A stretch of 64,000 bases of DNA, taken from the NCBI GenBank assembly GCA_964479535.1, contig CAYZMM010000008.1, positions 77,898-141,897 of the forward strand, read 5' to 3'. A model generated the notes under the pieces. It did not search any database and was not told the origin of the DNA. It saw nothing but the letters and a program-made list of their open reading frames with translations. This DNA is from S015-6 sp964479535 (GTDB lineage: Bacteria > Desulfobacterota > DSWW01). Below, piece by piece: positions 26,795 through 34,698 of the stretch; position 1 is the first letter of the stretch; every line of letters begins with the position of its first letter. The position numbers and the translations under genes are program-made.

Positions 26795-27571
26795 ATGACC
26801 GACCAGAAGATGCCCCTCACCGCCCACCTGGAGGAACTGCGAAGGCGGTTGATCGTCTCCTTCATTGCCCTGGGCATCGGATTCGGGATTTCCTACGGTT
26901 TCAAGGAGAGGCTCTTCTTCTTCCTGTCCAAGCCCCTGGAGGCGAACCTCCCGGAGGCAAGTACGCTCCAGTACATCAGTATACCGGAAGCCTTTCTCAC
27001 CTATCTCAAGATCAGCCTCTTCGGCGGCCTCGTCCTCGCCATGCCGGTGATCCTGTACCAGCTCTGGCGGTTCGTCGCGCCCGGCCTCTACGAGCGGGAA
27101 AAGCGATATATGATTCCCTTTGTCCTCCTGTCCATGGTCTTCTTTCTGGGGGGCGCCTCCTTCTGCTACTACATCGTCTTCCCTTTCGTCTTCCGGTTCT
27201 TCATGAGCTTCTCCGGAGACGCGATCCAGGCCATGCCCACCATTCGACAGTATCTGTCCTTTGCCACGCGCTTGCTGGTCGCCTTCGGCCTGGTTTTCGA
27301 GATGCCGATCTTCTTCTTCTTCCTCGGGAGAATCGGTCTTGTGAGCTACAAGGGCCTGGCCCGGCAGCGAAGAATGGCCGTGGTCCTGGTGTTCCTCGGG
27401 GCCGCCCTGCTGACGCCGCCGGACGTGGTCAGCCAGATGATGCTTGCAGGCCCCCTGATGATCCTCTTCGAGCTGAGCATCCAGATCGTGAGACTCACCG
27501 GAAGAAGGCCCGCCGAGGAATTCGAAGAAGAAGAGAAGGAAGATGAATCGGAGGAGGCGCCTGCGGGATAG
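26795..27571 (+). CDS. tatC: Twin-arginine translocase subunit TatC
   Basis: Inner-membrane receptor for folded proteins bearing twin-arginine signal peptides. The 258-residue protein begins PLTAHLEELRRRLIVSF (family signature HLxELRxRL), has six membrane segments, and contains QLWRFVAPGLYEREKRY and the conserved LLTPPDVVSQ near the last helices. A charged C-terminal tail rich in Glu is present. It shares the operon with tatB. No TatA gene is in this window. Confidence 0.96.
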   Translation: MTDQKMPLTAHLEELRRRLIVSFIALGIGFGISYGFKERLFFFLSKPLEANLPEASTLQYISIPEAFLTYLKISLFGGLVLAMPVILYQLWRFVAPGLYEREKRYMIPFVLLSMVFFLGGASFCYYIVFPFVFRFFMSFSGDAIQAMPTIRQYLSFATRLLVAFGLVFEMPIFFFFLGRIGLVSYKGLARQRRMAVVLVFLGAALLTPPDVVSQMMLAGPLMILFELSIQIVRLTGRRPAEEFEEEEKEDESEEAPAG

Positions 27572-27593
27572 CAGCCGCCTCGAGACGAAACCG

Positions 27594-27672
27594 AAGGTGA
27601 AAGGTGAAAGGTCAAAGGTCAAAGGGACTGCGGAGTACCTGATCCTCCCCTTTCCCCTTTTACCTTTGACCT
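27594..27672. repeat. Inverted pair of 7-bp repeats
   Basis: 27594-27626 carries tandem AAGGTGA/AAGGTCA heptamers; 27647-27672 carries the reverse complement (CCTTTTACC, CTTTGACC). The arms can pair around a ~20-nt spacer. It lies between the convergent ends of tatC and the mutase gene, so it could act as a two-way terminator. Same family as 480-610 and 31797-31900. Confidence 0.75.
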
Positions 27673-27687
27673 CCCGGAGGGGCGGGG

Positions 27688-29370
27688 CTAAACGTCGGTC
27701 TTTGCCGAATACTCCCCGAACACCCCTCTCAGGCAATCGGAGATCTCCCCCAGAGTTGCGTAATTGCGCACCGCTTCCAGGATCGGGGGCATGACGTTCT
27801 CTTCGCCCTTCGCCGCTTTCTCCAACTCCCCCAGGGCGGCCTTCACGGCATCGTTGTCCCTCTTCTGCTTGAGGGCCTCGATCCGCGCCCTCTGCTTCTT
27901 GCCCACTTCAGGATCGACCCGCAGCAGGTTCTCAGGTGGCTCTTCTTCCATCTGGAATCGGTTCACCCCGACCACGATCTCCTCTTCCTTTTCCACGTCG
28001 AGCTGATAGTCGTAGGCGCTGTTGTGGATCTCGCGCTGCGGGTATCCTTCCTCGATGGCCCGAACCATTCCCCCCATGTTGTCGACCTCATCGATGTAGG
28101 CCTGTGCCTTCTCCTCGATGGCGTCGGTGAGGGCCTCGATGAGGTACGACCCTCCAAGGGGATCGATCGAGCCTGCCACGCCGCTCTCGTGGGCAATGAC
28201 CTGCTGGGTGCGCAACGCGACGCGTACCGCCTTGTCGCTCGGCAGGGCCAGGGCTTCGTCCATGGAATTGGTGTGCAGGGATTGGGTGCCTCCCAGGACG
28301 GCTGCCAGGGCCTGCACGGTAACCCGTATGATGTTGTTCTCCGGCTGCTGAGCCGTCAAAGAGCATCCGGCGGTCTGTGTGTGGAACCTGAGCATCATGG
28401 AGCGAGGGTTCTTCGCACCGAATCGCTCCTTCATGATACGCGCCCAGAGCCTCCGCGCAGCACGGAACTTGGCGACCTCCTCGAGGAAGTGGTTGTGTAC
28501 GTTGAAGAAGAAGGAGAGGCGCGCAGCGAACTTGTCCACATCCAGGCCCGCATCGATGGCGGCCTGCACGTAGGCGATCCCATCCGCGAGGGTGAAGGCC
28601 ACTTCCTGGACGGCTGTGGAACCCGCCTCTCTCATGTGGTATCCGCTGATGCTGATCATGTTCCACTTGGGCAGCTGCTTATTACAGAAGGCGAAGATGT
28701 CGGTGATGATCCGCATCGATGCTTCCGGGGGATAGATGTAGGTTCCCCGGGCGATGTACTCCTTGAGTACGTCGTTCTGGATCGTTCCCTGGATACCGGA
28801 CGTGTCGACTCCCTGCTTCTCGGCGACGGTCATGTACATGGCCAGAAGGATGGCCGCCGTGGAGTTGATGGTCATGGAGGTGGAGACCTTGTCCAGCGGG
28901 ATCCCGTCGAAGAGGGTCTCCACGTCCTCCAGGGAGTCGATGGCGACACCCACCTTGCCCACCTCGGCCGCGGCCAGAGCGTGGGTACTGTCGTAGCCCA
29001 TCTGGGTGGGCAGGTCGAAGGCCACGCTCAAACCGGTCTGACCCTGCTCCAGCAGATACTTGTATCGCTTGTTCGTATCCTCGGCAGAACCGAACCCCGC
29101 GTACTGACGCATGGTCCAGAACCTTCCCCTGTACATGGTCGGCTGTATGCCTCGCGTGAAGGGGTAGTCTCCGGGAAATCCGAGCTCTTCCGTGTAGTCC
29201 AGACCCTCCACGTCCAGGGGCGTGTACAAACGCTCGAGCTCGATACCGGAAAGGGTCTTGAAGGAATCCTTTCTCTCCTTCGCCTTGCTCAGCATCTTCT
29301 CCAGAGAGGACGTCTCCCACTGCTTCTTCTGTTNNNNNNNNNNATGGTCCTCCAGCTTCTTCGTGTCCAT
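27688..29370 (-). CDS. Methylmalonyl-CoA mutase, large (catalytic) subunit without B12 domain
   Basis: Interconverts methylmalonyl-CoA and succinyl-CoA. The ~560-residue protein has only the TIM-barrel substrate domain; the C-terminal B12 domain (~130 residues) must be a separate subunit, not seen here. RQYAGFG (Tyr, matching Tyr89 of the Propionibacterium enzyme) and ARGTYIYPP (Arg, matching Arg207) point to methylmalonyl-CoA rather than isobutyryl-CoA, where Phe and Gln are expected. SGYHMREAG carries the catalytic His. Ten Ns at 29334-29343 interrupt codons 10-13 but the frame stays open. It is downstream of the carboxyltransferase gene, a propionyl-CoA pathway pairing. Confidence 0.88.
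   Translation of the reverse strand: MDTKKLEDHXXXXQKKQWETSSLEKMLSKAKERKDSFKTLSGIELERLYTPLDVEGLDYTEELGFPGDYPFTRGIQPTMYRGRFWTMRQYAGFGSAEDTNKRYKYLLEQGQTGLSVAFDLPTQMGYDSTHALAAAEVGKVGVAIDSLEDVETLFDGIPLDKVSTSMTINSTAAILLAMYMTVAEKQGVDTSGIQGTIQNDVLKEYIARGTYIYPPEASMRIITDIFAFCNKQLPKWNMISISGYHMREAGSTAVQEVAFTLADGIAYVQAAIDAGLDVDKFAARLSFFFNVHNHFLEEVAKFRAARRLWARIMKERFGAKNPRSMMLRFHTQTAGCSLTAQQPENNIIRVTVQALAAVLGGTQSLHTNSMDEALALPSDKAVRVALRTQQVIAHESGVAGSIDPLGGSYLIEALTDAIEEKAQAYIDEVDNMGGMVRAIEEGYPQREIHNSAYDYQLDVEKEEEIVVGVNRFQMEEEPPENLLRVDPEVGKKQRARIEALKQKRDNDAVKAALGELEKAAKGEENVMPPILEAVRNYATLGEISDCLRGVFGEYSAKTDV
29334..29343. other. Assembly gap (10 Ns)
   Basis: A run of exactly ten Ns near the 5' end of the mutase gene. 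The fixed length suggests a scaffold placeholder rather than a measured gap. Confidence 0.95.
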
Positions 29371-29431
29371 GGCTCTCTTTCCTCTTCAAGACGTTCGGGC
29401 GTTTTCGATCCGGTCGTTGCGCCCCGAAGGC

Positions 29432-30982
29432 TCAGAGGGGAATGTTTCCGTGCTTCTTCGGCGGGTTCACATCCCTCTTGTTGGCCAGCATTTCCAGGGC
29501 CTGGATGACCCGGGGCCGGGTCATTTCCGGCAGGATCACCTCGTCCACGTATCCGAGCTCGGCCGCCTGGTAAGGGTTCGCGAAGTTCTTCCGGTATTCC
29601 TCCACGAGTTCCTTCTTCCTCCCCTCCTTGTCCTCAGCCTCTTTCATTTCCTTGCGGAAAACGATGTTCACGGCCCCATCCGCTCCCATGACCGCGATTT
29701 CGGCACCGGGATAGGCGTAGTTCATGTCGCCGCGGATGTGCTTGCTCGACATGACGCAGTATGCCCCCCCATACGCCTTCCGCGTGATCACCGTGATCTT
29801 CGGGGTCGTGACCTCGCAGTAGGCGTAGATCAGCATGGCGCCGTGCTTGATGATACCGCCGTATTCCTGGACGGTCCCCGGCAGGAATCCGGGCACATCC
29901 TCGAAGGTGAGGATCGGGACGTTGAAGGCATCGCAAAACCGGATGAACCGCGCGCCCTTGACGGACGCATCGATGTCCAGAGAACCGGCCAGGTGCTTCG
30001 GCTGATTGGCCACGATCCCCACGACCCGGCCGTTCATGCGCGCGAAGCCCACCACGATGTTCGGAGCGAAGTGCTCATGGATCTCGAAGAGCCTCCCGTG
30101 GTCCACCACGGCCCGGATCACTGCCTTCATGTCGTAAGGCGTGTTCGGGTCCGGGGGGACGATCTCCTTCAGGACGGGCTCCATCCGGTCCGGCGGGTCC
30201 GTAGGCTCGACCCTGGGGGGGTCCTCGGCGTTGTTCAGGGGAAGATACCCGAAGAGCTCCCGGATCTGGTCGATGCATTCCGCATCGTCCTCCGGAGCGA
30301 AATGGGCGACGCCGCTCTTCACGTTGTGGGTCATGGCTCCGCCCAGGTCCTCCTTGGTAACCGTCTCCCGCGTGACGGCCTTGACCACCTCGGGCCCGGT
30401 GATGAACATGTAGCTCGCATTCCGGGTCATGAAGATGAAATCGGTCAGCGCGGGAGAATACACCGCGCCTCCGGCGCAGGGTCCCATGATCGCGGATATC
30501 TGAGGGACCACACCGGACGCCTGAACGTTCCTCAGGAAGATGTCCGAGTAGCCTGCAAGGCTCTCGACCGCCTCCTGAATCCGGGCGCCGCCCGAATCGT
30601 TCAGACCGATCAGGGGCGCCCCGTTCTTCATCGCCATTTCCATGACCTTACAGATCTTGTTCGCCACCCCCCTCCCCAGGGTCCCGCCGAGCACCGTGAA
30701 GTCCTGTGCGTAGACGAAGGTCTGCCTGCCGTCGATCGTGCCGTATCCTGTGACCACGCCGTCCCCGAGGAACTTCTTCTTCTCCATCCCGAAGTAGGTG
30801 CAATGGTGGGTCACGAATTTGTCGATCTCAACGAAGGAGTCCCTGTCGAGAAGACGGTCGATCCTCTCCCGCGCCGTGAGCTTTCCCGCCTCGTGTTGCT
30901 TCTGGATTCTGTCATCCCCGCCTGCCTGCTCGGCCGTCTCCAGCCTCTTCAAAAGTTCCTGTCTTCCCGACTCGGTGTCCAT
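29432..30982 (-). CDS. Acyl-CoA carboxylase carboxyltransferase subunit (propionyl-CoA carboxylase beta / methylmalonyl-CoA decarboxylase alpha)
   Basis: A 516-residue carboxyltransferase. The N-terminal half has KLTARERIDRLLDRDSF, TVLGGTLGRGVANKI, LNDSGGARIQEAVESL and IMGPCAGGAVYSPALTDF. The C-terminal half has QPKHLAGSLDIDASVKGARFIRFCDAFN, VPGFLPGTVQEYGGIIKHGAML and AYGGAYCVMSSKH. These are hallmarks of PccB/MmdA. Beside the methylmalonyl-CoA mutase it fits propionate oxidation or formation via methylmalonyl-CoA. Biotin carrier and sodium-pump subunits are not adjacent, so carboxylase versus decarboxylase is open. Confidence 0.9.
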   Translation of the reverse strand: MDTESGRQELLKRLETAEQAGGDDRIQKQHEAGKLTARERIDRLLDRDSFVEIDKFVTHHCTYFGMEKKKFLGDGVVTGYGTIDGRQTFVYAQDFTVLGGTLGRGVANKICKVMEMAMKNGAPLIGLNDSGGARIQEAVESLAGYSDIFLRNVQASGVVPQISAIMGPCAGGAVYSPALTDFIFMTRNASYMFITGPEVVKAVTRETVTKEDLGGAMTHNVKSGVAHFAPEDDAECIDQIRELFGYLPLNNAEDPPRVEPTDPPDRMEPVLKEIVPPDPNTPYDMKAVIRAVVDHGRLFEIHEHFAPNIVVGFARMNGRVVGIVANQPKHLAGSLDIDASVKGARFIRFCDAFNVPILTFEDVPGFLPGTVQEYGGIIKHGAMLIYAYCEVTTPKITVITRKAYGGAYCVMSSKHIRGDMNYAYPGAEIAVMGADGAVNIVFRKEMKEAEDKEGRKKELVEEYRKNFANPYQAAELGYVDEVILPEMTRPRVIQALEMLANKRDVNPPKKHGNIPL

Positions 30983-31305
30983 GGCTCTCCTTCCCCAGGG
31001 TTATCCCTTACCGCACATCCGATATGTGGTTAGAAAGACAAAAGAAAGAATCCCCCGCTGAAGACATACGATCCTAAGGAACCCCCTTCGGAAAGTCAAT
31101 AGGAACGGCCGCTGGGAAGCGTTCGTACACGGCTCGAATCCTTTTCAACTTCGGCCTGTTAGGCTTGTATCGCCACCGCGGGGAGACGAACGGGACGTCT
31201 GGCCTCCTTTATGTAGGGAAGGGGCGATTGGTCGGTTTCGGAACCTCTACGGCGGGGGTACATGCGAGAGGGGGGTACAGACTGCGTGCAGAACTCGTAG
31301 TGGAT
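30983..31305. other. Intergenic region upstream of the carboxyltransferase gene
   Basis: 323 bp with no credible gene. It holds the promoter for the minus-strand carboxyltransferase-mutase pair (31071-31099); the rest shows nothing recognisable. Confidence 0.55.
31071..31099 (-). promoter_or_regulatory. Promoter of the carboxyltransferase-mutase operon
   Basis: On the minus strand TTGACT (31099-31094), 17 bp, TAGGAT (31076-31071), about 85 nt upstream of the ATG at 30982. Confidence 0.6.
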
Positions 31306-31773
31306 TCAGGCGTCGCGCCCGCGCTCGCTTGCGATCCTCTGGAAGGCCTGGGTGATCTCTTTGGTTTTCTGCTCGGCCACCTCCTGCAACTCCCGGCCAA
31401 GGTGGGCGACTCGGTCTGGATGGTACTGGAGCAGTTTCTCCTTGTACTGCTTCCTGATTTCCTCGAAACCCTCGGATCGGTCAACGCCGAGGACATCATA
31501 GGGATCCGAGGCACTGGAAGCGGTCTGGCCGGAAGAAGCACTTCCGGATCCCCCTGGTCTCCGGCCGCCGCGACCGCCCGTGTCCTTGTCCTGCCCGGGG
31601 GCCTTCCTGGACCCGGAGTAGATGTAGTAAAGGGTCCCGAGGGCCACGAGGAGATCGTCCAATCTCCCGGCCGGGCCGAGGACATCGGGGAAGAGGTCCA
31701 ACGGACTCAAGACGTACAGCGCACACAAGAGGAGCAAAGCCCAGGGCGGCAGTTGCCGGAGCAGTTTCAGCAT
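31306..31773 (-). CDS. Membrane-anchored J-domain protein (DUF1232-like segment plus DnaJ domain)
   Basis: About 155 residues. The N-terminus has one or two membrane segments (PPWALLLLCALYVLSPLDLFP) followed by a DVLGPAGRLDDLLVALGTLYYIY stretch that resembles DUF1232. A Gly/Ser-rich linker leads to a C-terminal J domain (DPYDVLGVDRSEGFEEIRKQYKEKLLQYHPDRVAHLG) with the HPD tripeptide that stimulates DnaK ATPase. The frame is open further upstream into a repeat array, so ATG at 31773 (MLKLLRQLPPW) is chosen. Confidence 0.82.
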   Translation of the reverse strand: MLKLLRQLPPWALLLLCALYVLSPLDLFPDVLGPAGRLDDLLVALGTLYYIYSGSRKAPGQDKDTGGRGGRRPGGSGSASSGQTASSASDPYDVLGVDRSEGFEEIRKQYKEKLLQYHPDRVAHLGRELQEVAEQKTKEITQAFQRIASERGRDA

Positions 31774-31796
31774 GCGAGCCCCCCCGTCCCCGAGGC

Positions 31797-31900
31797 GAAA
31801 GGTGAAAGGTGAAAGGTGAAAGGGTCCACCTCCCATTGTTGTTCCCGTAAATTGCAGAGCTCCGGAGCCATCTGTCCCTTTTACCTTGACCCTTTTACCT
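31797..31900. repeat. Inverted pair of 7-bp repeats
   Basis: 31797-31824 is three to four tandem GAAAGGT units; 31876-31900 is the opposing arm (CCCTTTTACC and CCTTGACCC units). The spacer is ~50 nt. It lies between the ndk stop and the J-domain gene start on the minus strand. Same family as the copies at 480, 8974 and 27594. Confidence 0.7.
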
Positions 31901-31937
31901 GCGGGCACCGGAACCGAACGGTTCCGGTGCCCGTGGA

Positions 31938-32351
31938 TCATTGGATTTCCCTTCGACTGAAGAAGAAGGCGATCTCGATGGCTGCGTTCTCCGGGCTATC
32001 GGATCCATGGACGATGTTTTGCTCCACCTCTTCGGCGAAATCGGCCCGGATCGTACCTGGATCTGCATCCTTCGGATTCGTGGCGCCCATGATCTGGCGC
32101 GTTCGTTGTATGGCCCCCTGGCCTTCGAGGACCATCGCCACCACAGGCCCGGAAGACATGAAATCCGTGAGACTCTGGTAAAAACCCTTCTCCTTGTGGA
32201 CCTCGTAGAAGGCCTCTGCCTCCCGCTTTGTCAGGGCCACCCTTCTCAGGGCCGCGAGGCGCAGCCCGGCATTCTCAAATCTTCGTATGACCTCTCCAGT
32301 GAGCCCTTTTCGAACTCCGTCCGGCTTGACGATCGACAAGGTCTGCTCCAC
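31938..32351 (-). CDS. ndk: Nucleoside diphosphate kinase
   Basis: Transfers phosphate between NTPs and NDPs through a phospho-histidine. Sequence: EQTLSIVKPDGVRKGLTGEV, YEVHKEKGFYQSLTDFMSSGPVVAMVLEG, RQIMGATNPKDADPGTIRADF and the active-site motif NIVHGSDSPENA. The frame is open to 32384, but GTG at 32351 preceded by GGAGGGAG gives 137 residues, the usual Ndk length, so it is preferred. Confidence 0.95.
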   Translation of the reverse strand: MEQTLSIVKPDGVRKGLTGEVIRRFENAGLRLAALRRVALTKREAEAFYEVHKEKGFYQSLTDFMSSGPVVAMVLEGQGAIQRTRQIMGATNPKDADPGTIRADFAEEVEQNIVHGSDSPENAAIEIAFFFSRREIQ

Positions 32352-32675
32352 GTCTCTCCCTCCACCTTCCTGGGTTGGTGCCATCTTCGCCGTTCCGTTC
32401 CACGCGTCGGTTCCCGGGGCAGGTCTCTTCTCTCCGTCCGGGTCTTGTGCGAGAGCAGCATCTTAACAGAAAAGGAGGGGTTGATAAATCGACAGAGGCG
32501 GGGGCTTCTTGTTATCATTCAATAACCTCTGTTTCTTCTCCACAAACAATCATGCGGCCTTTTTGGTTCTAGAATCTCTTCGATGGAATATATAATGGCC
32601 GCTTCGCAGCGTCAAAGGACTACTAACCACTTGATATATATATACTTTCTTCCTTTTTAGAACGAGCGAAATGGC

Positions 32676-32705
32676 TTGACACCCTTCGGCTTTTCATGGT
32701 AATTA
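32676..32705 (+). promoter_or_regulatory. Putative promoter of the resident flippase-headed operon
   Basis: TTGACA at 32676-32681 sits in the block AAATGGCTTGACACCC that is also found at the mraZ promoter; TAATTA follows 18 bp later at 32700-32705. The -10 match is poor, so this is a moderate call. Confidence 0.45.
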
Positions 32706-32739
32706 TAAGAGGATATCCTGCAATGAGAAGTACAGTGAA

Positions 32740-32769
32740 CAGCCCAGGTTGAAGCGTCAACCTGGGCTG
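32740..32769 (+). promoter_or_regulatory. Leader hairpin, 13-bp perfect stem, before flippase gene 1
   Basis: CAGCCCAGGTTGA (32740-32752), loop AGCG, TCAACCTGGGCTG (32757-32769). It ends 17 nt before the ATG at 32787. A related hairpin with compensatory changes lies in the leader of the second flippase gene (39558-39584, minus strand), so the structure is conserved. There is no T-tract for an intrinsic terminator. Confidence 0.7.
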
Positions 32770-32786
32770 ATTGCCATTCTGAGGAA

Positions 32787-33827
32787 ATGATGCCCGACAC
32801 TGTCAGGAAGAACGTCACCTCGTTCCTTCTCGGTCTTCTGCTCTTTGCCGGACTCCTCTACTGGATCCGGGCCACAACGGTCATGGAACACCTCTCCCAG
32901 GTCGGCCCCTGGATCGTCGTGGTCGTTCTGGGTTACGGGCTCGCACAATTCAGCTTCGTCCTGGCTTGGCGGGTGCTGGTCGATTCAGAGGCCGACTCCG
33001 TCGGATTGTGGGAACTCTTCCGAGTCTACCTCGCGGGGGACGCTGTCAACTATGTGGTGGTAAGCGGAAACCTTGCAGGGGAGCCGCTCAAAGCGCACCT
33101 GCTGCGAGACCGTCTTCCCATGGTCAAAGGCCTTTCGTCGGTCACGATCAACAAGCTCTCCGAAACGGTGAGCATGGTCGTCTTCCAGGCTTTCGGTATC
33201 GGCCTCGCCTTTGCGTACCACCTGATGACGCCTGAGATGGCGTGGGGCAGCCTTGCGGTCTTCGCGTGCATGACGACAGGGATCGCCCTGTTCTTCTGGC
33301 GTCAGAAGAAAGGACTGTTCGGCTGGATCTTCGTCGGTCTGAGCAGGGTCGGTATCGCCCGGGCCTTTTTCGAGCGGATGGGCTCGAAGGCACAGCGGCT
33401 GGACGACCAGATATCCGGGTTCTACGATGCGGGGGGGCCGCGCTTCTTCCTGTCCCTGGCGTTCAATTTTCTCGGATGGTGCGGAGGCGCTGTGGAGGCG
33501 TACTTCCTTTTGAAGCTCCTTGGGGTGAACGCTTCCCTGCCGATGGTCTTCGCCATCGAGGCGATCTCGATCCTGGCGAACAATCTTTTCTTCTTCGTTC
33601 CTGCCCGTCTGGGAGGCAGCGACGGAGGCAAAGTGCTGGTCTTTCTCTCCATGGGCATGTCGTCCGCCATGGGATTCGCGTTCGGGCTTCTGAGGCGGGC
33701 TCGTGAGGTCTTCTACGTAGCCCTCGGATTCCTGTTCCTGATCCAGCTCAATCCCTTCCGTGAGCGGGAGCCGTTGCGGGTCGATGCATCGGCGGGAGTG
33801 GGGACCGCGGAGCGCACCATCGCCTAG
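32787..33827 (+). CDS. Flippase-like membrane protein (lysylphosphatidylglycerol synthase TM / UPF0104 family), copy 1
   Basis: A 346-residue polytopic inner-membrane protein of the PF03706-type flippase-like family, related to the membrane half of MprF, with about eight hydrophobic segments and no aminoacyl-transferase domain. Conserved stretches are SGNLAGEPLKAHLLRDRLPMVKGLSSV, FFWRQKKGLFGW, EAISILANNLFFFVPARLGGSDGG and GLLRRAREVFY. A close paralogue lies at 38214-39254. It is first in an operon with HAD, nucleotidyltransferase, ATP-grasp, aminotransferase and CDP-alcohol phosphotransferase genes, so transbilayer movement of the product lipid is the likely job (inference). ATG at 32790 is an equal start candidate. 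Confidence 0.85.
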   Translation: MMPDTVRKNVTSFLLGLLLFAGLLYWIRATTVMEHLSQVGPWIVVVVLGYGLAQFSFVLAWRVLVDSEADSVGLWELFRVYLAGDAVNYVVVSGNLAGEPLKAHLLRDRLPMVKGLSSVTINKLSETVSMVVFQAFGIGLAFAYHLMTPEMAWGSLAVFACMTTGIALFFWRQKKGLFGWIFVGLSRVGIARAFFERMGSKAQRLDDQISGFYDAGGPRFFLSLAFNFLGWCGGAVEAYFLLKLLGVNASLPMVFAIEAISILANNLFFFVPARLGGSDGGKVLVFLSMGMSSAMGFAFGLLRRAREVFYVALGFLFLIQLNPFREREPLRVDASAGVGTAERTIA

Positions 33828-33954
33828 CCAGCGACTCGGAGAGAAAGAAGCCTTTTTTGAACCCCTTCGGACGGAGAAGGCACCATATACCCCTGAGGGC
33901 AGTAAACGTCGGTAAGGGAACCGAAACAGGTAGCGCAAGAATACGGAAGAAGAC

Positions 33955-34698
33955 GTGAATTCTCCAGACTGGAACCCGGAAGACCTGGAGGCCTGCCTGT
34001 TCGACTTCGGTGGAACGCTGGACTCCGACGGCGTAACCTGGCAGGACCGCTTCTATGCCCTTTACGAGAAGCACGGGGTCCGGGTGGACCGGGAAGCCTT
34101 CCGACAGGCCTTCTACGCTTCCGACGACCTTCTGACGGAAACCGGCGCGCTGGAGGGGGCGGGCTTGACGGAAACGCTCCAGGTCCAGGCGGAAGGGGTC
34201 TGGAAGGGTCTCCACTTGAACAGCGGCGTGGAGGCGCTCCGTGCCATCATCGCGGATTTCCTCGAGCACATGCGATGGCACGCCAGGCGTAACAGGAGCC
34301 TGCTGGTCCTGCTCAAGGAACACTACAGACTGGGGATCGTTTCCAACTTCTACGGGAATCTGGACAGGGTTTGTGCGGATCTCGGAATTCTGGATTTGTT
34401 CGACTGCACGATCGATTCTTTTCATGTGGGGGTGGTGAAACCGGATCCGAGGATCTTCCGGGCAGCCCTGCATCGCATGAGCATCCGGCCGGAACAGGCG
34501 GTCTTCATCGGAGACAACCCCGGCCGGGACATGGAGGGGGCCAAGGCGCTGGGCATGCCTCACGTCTGGCTGGCGGGGGAGGATACAGAGCGATGGAGGC
34601 CATGCTGTCCGGGGGATCCGGTCATCTCCTCCCTGGATCGGCTGGAGCCGTTGCTGCTGGACCGAAAGGCCGCGACCGGAGGGGGGGGGGCCCGATGA
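33955..34698 (+). CDS. HAD-superfamily hydrolase
   Basis: A 247-residue haloacid-dehalogenase-like phosphatase. Motif I is FDFGGTLD (the first Asp as nucleophile; GG replaces the usual DG), a helical cap follows, motif II is IVSNF, motif III Lys in VVKPDPRIF, motif IV FIGDNPGRDMEGAKALGM. It may dephosphorylate a headgroup precursor. GTG at 33955 follows GGAAGAAGAC. Its 3' end contains a run of ten Gs (34681-34690) right before the stop, which overlaps the next gene's ATG (ATGA). One extra G would fuse it in frame to the nucleotidyltransferase. Confidence 0.85.
   Translation: MNSPDWNPEDLEACLFDFGGTLDSDGVTWQDRFYALYEKHGVRVDREAFRQAFYASDDLLTETGALEGAGLTETLQVQAEGVWKGLHLNSGVEALRAIIADFLEHMRWHARRNRSLLVLLKEHYRLGIVSNFYGNLDRVCADLGILDLFDCTIDSFHVGVVKPDPRIFRAALHRMSIRPEQAVFIGDNPGRDMEGAKALGMPHVWLAGEDTERWRPCCPGDPVISSLDRLEPLLLDRKAATGGGGAR
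34681..34690 (+). other. G10 homopolymer at the HAD/nucleotidyltransferase junction
   Basis: Ten consecutive Gs encode the last glycines of the HAD protein. Adding one G shifts the frame past the TGA and into the ATG frame of the next gene. This is a candidate slippage or phase-variation site, or a sequencing-error hotspot. Confidence 0.7.

Larger units (their letters stand above)
32352..32786. other. AT-rich intergenic region upstream of the lipid-headgroup operon
   Basis: 435 bp with a sharp drop in GC between about 32500 and 32735 (runs such as TTGATATATATATAC). No gene was recognised. It contains a promoter-like TTGACA at 32676 and ends in a perfect 13-bp hairpin (32740-32769). Confidence 0.6.

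Noticed and set aside
27688..29370. Isobutyryl-CoA mutase
   Set aside because: Tyr in RQYAGFG and Arg in ARGTYIYPP match methylmalonyl-CoA mutase; isobutyryl-CoA mutase would have Phe and Gln at these places.
32740..32769. Ordinary intrinsic terminator of an upstream gene
   Set aside because: There is no T-tract, the upstream gene ndk is on the other strand, and a related hairpin precedes the paralogous flippase gene.
32787..33827. MprF-type lysylphosphatidylglycerol synthase
   Set aside because: Only the membrane flippase-like part is present; the C-terminal aminoacyl-transferase domain is absent.
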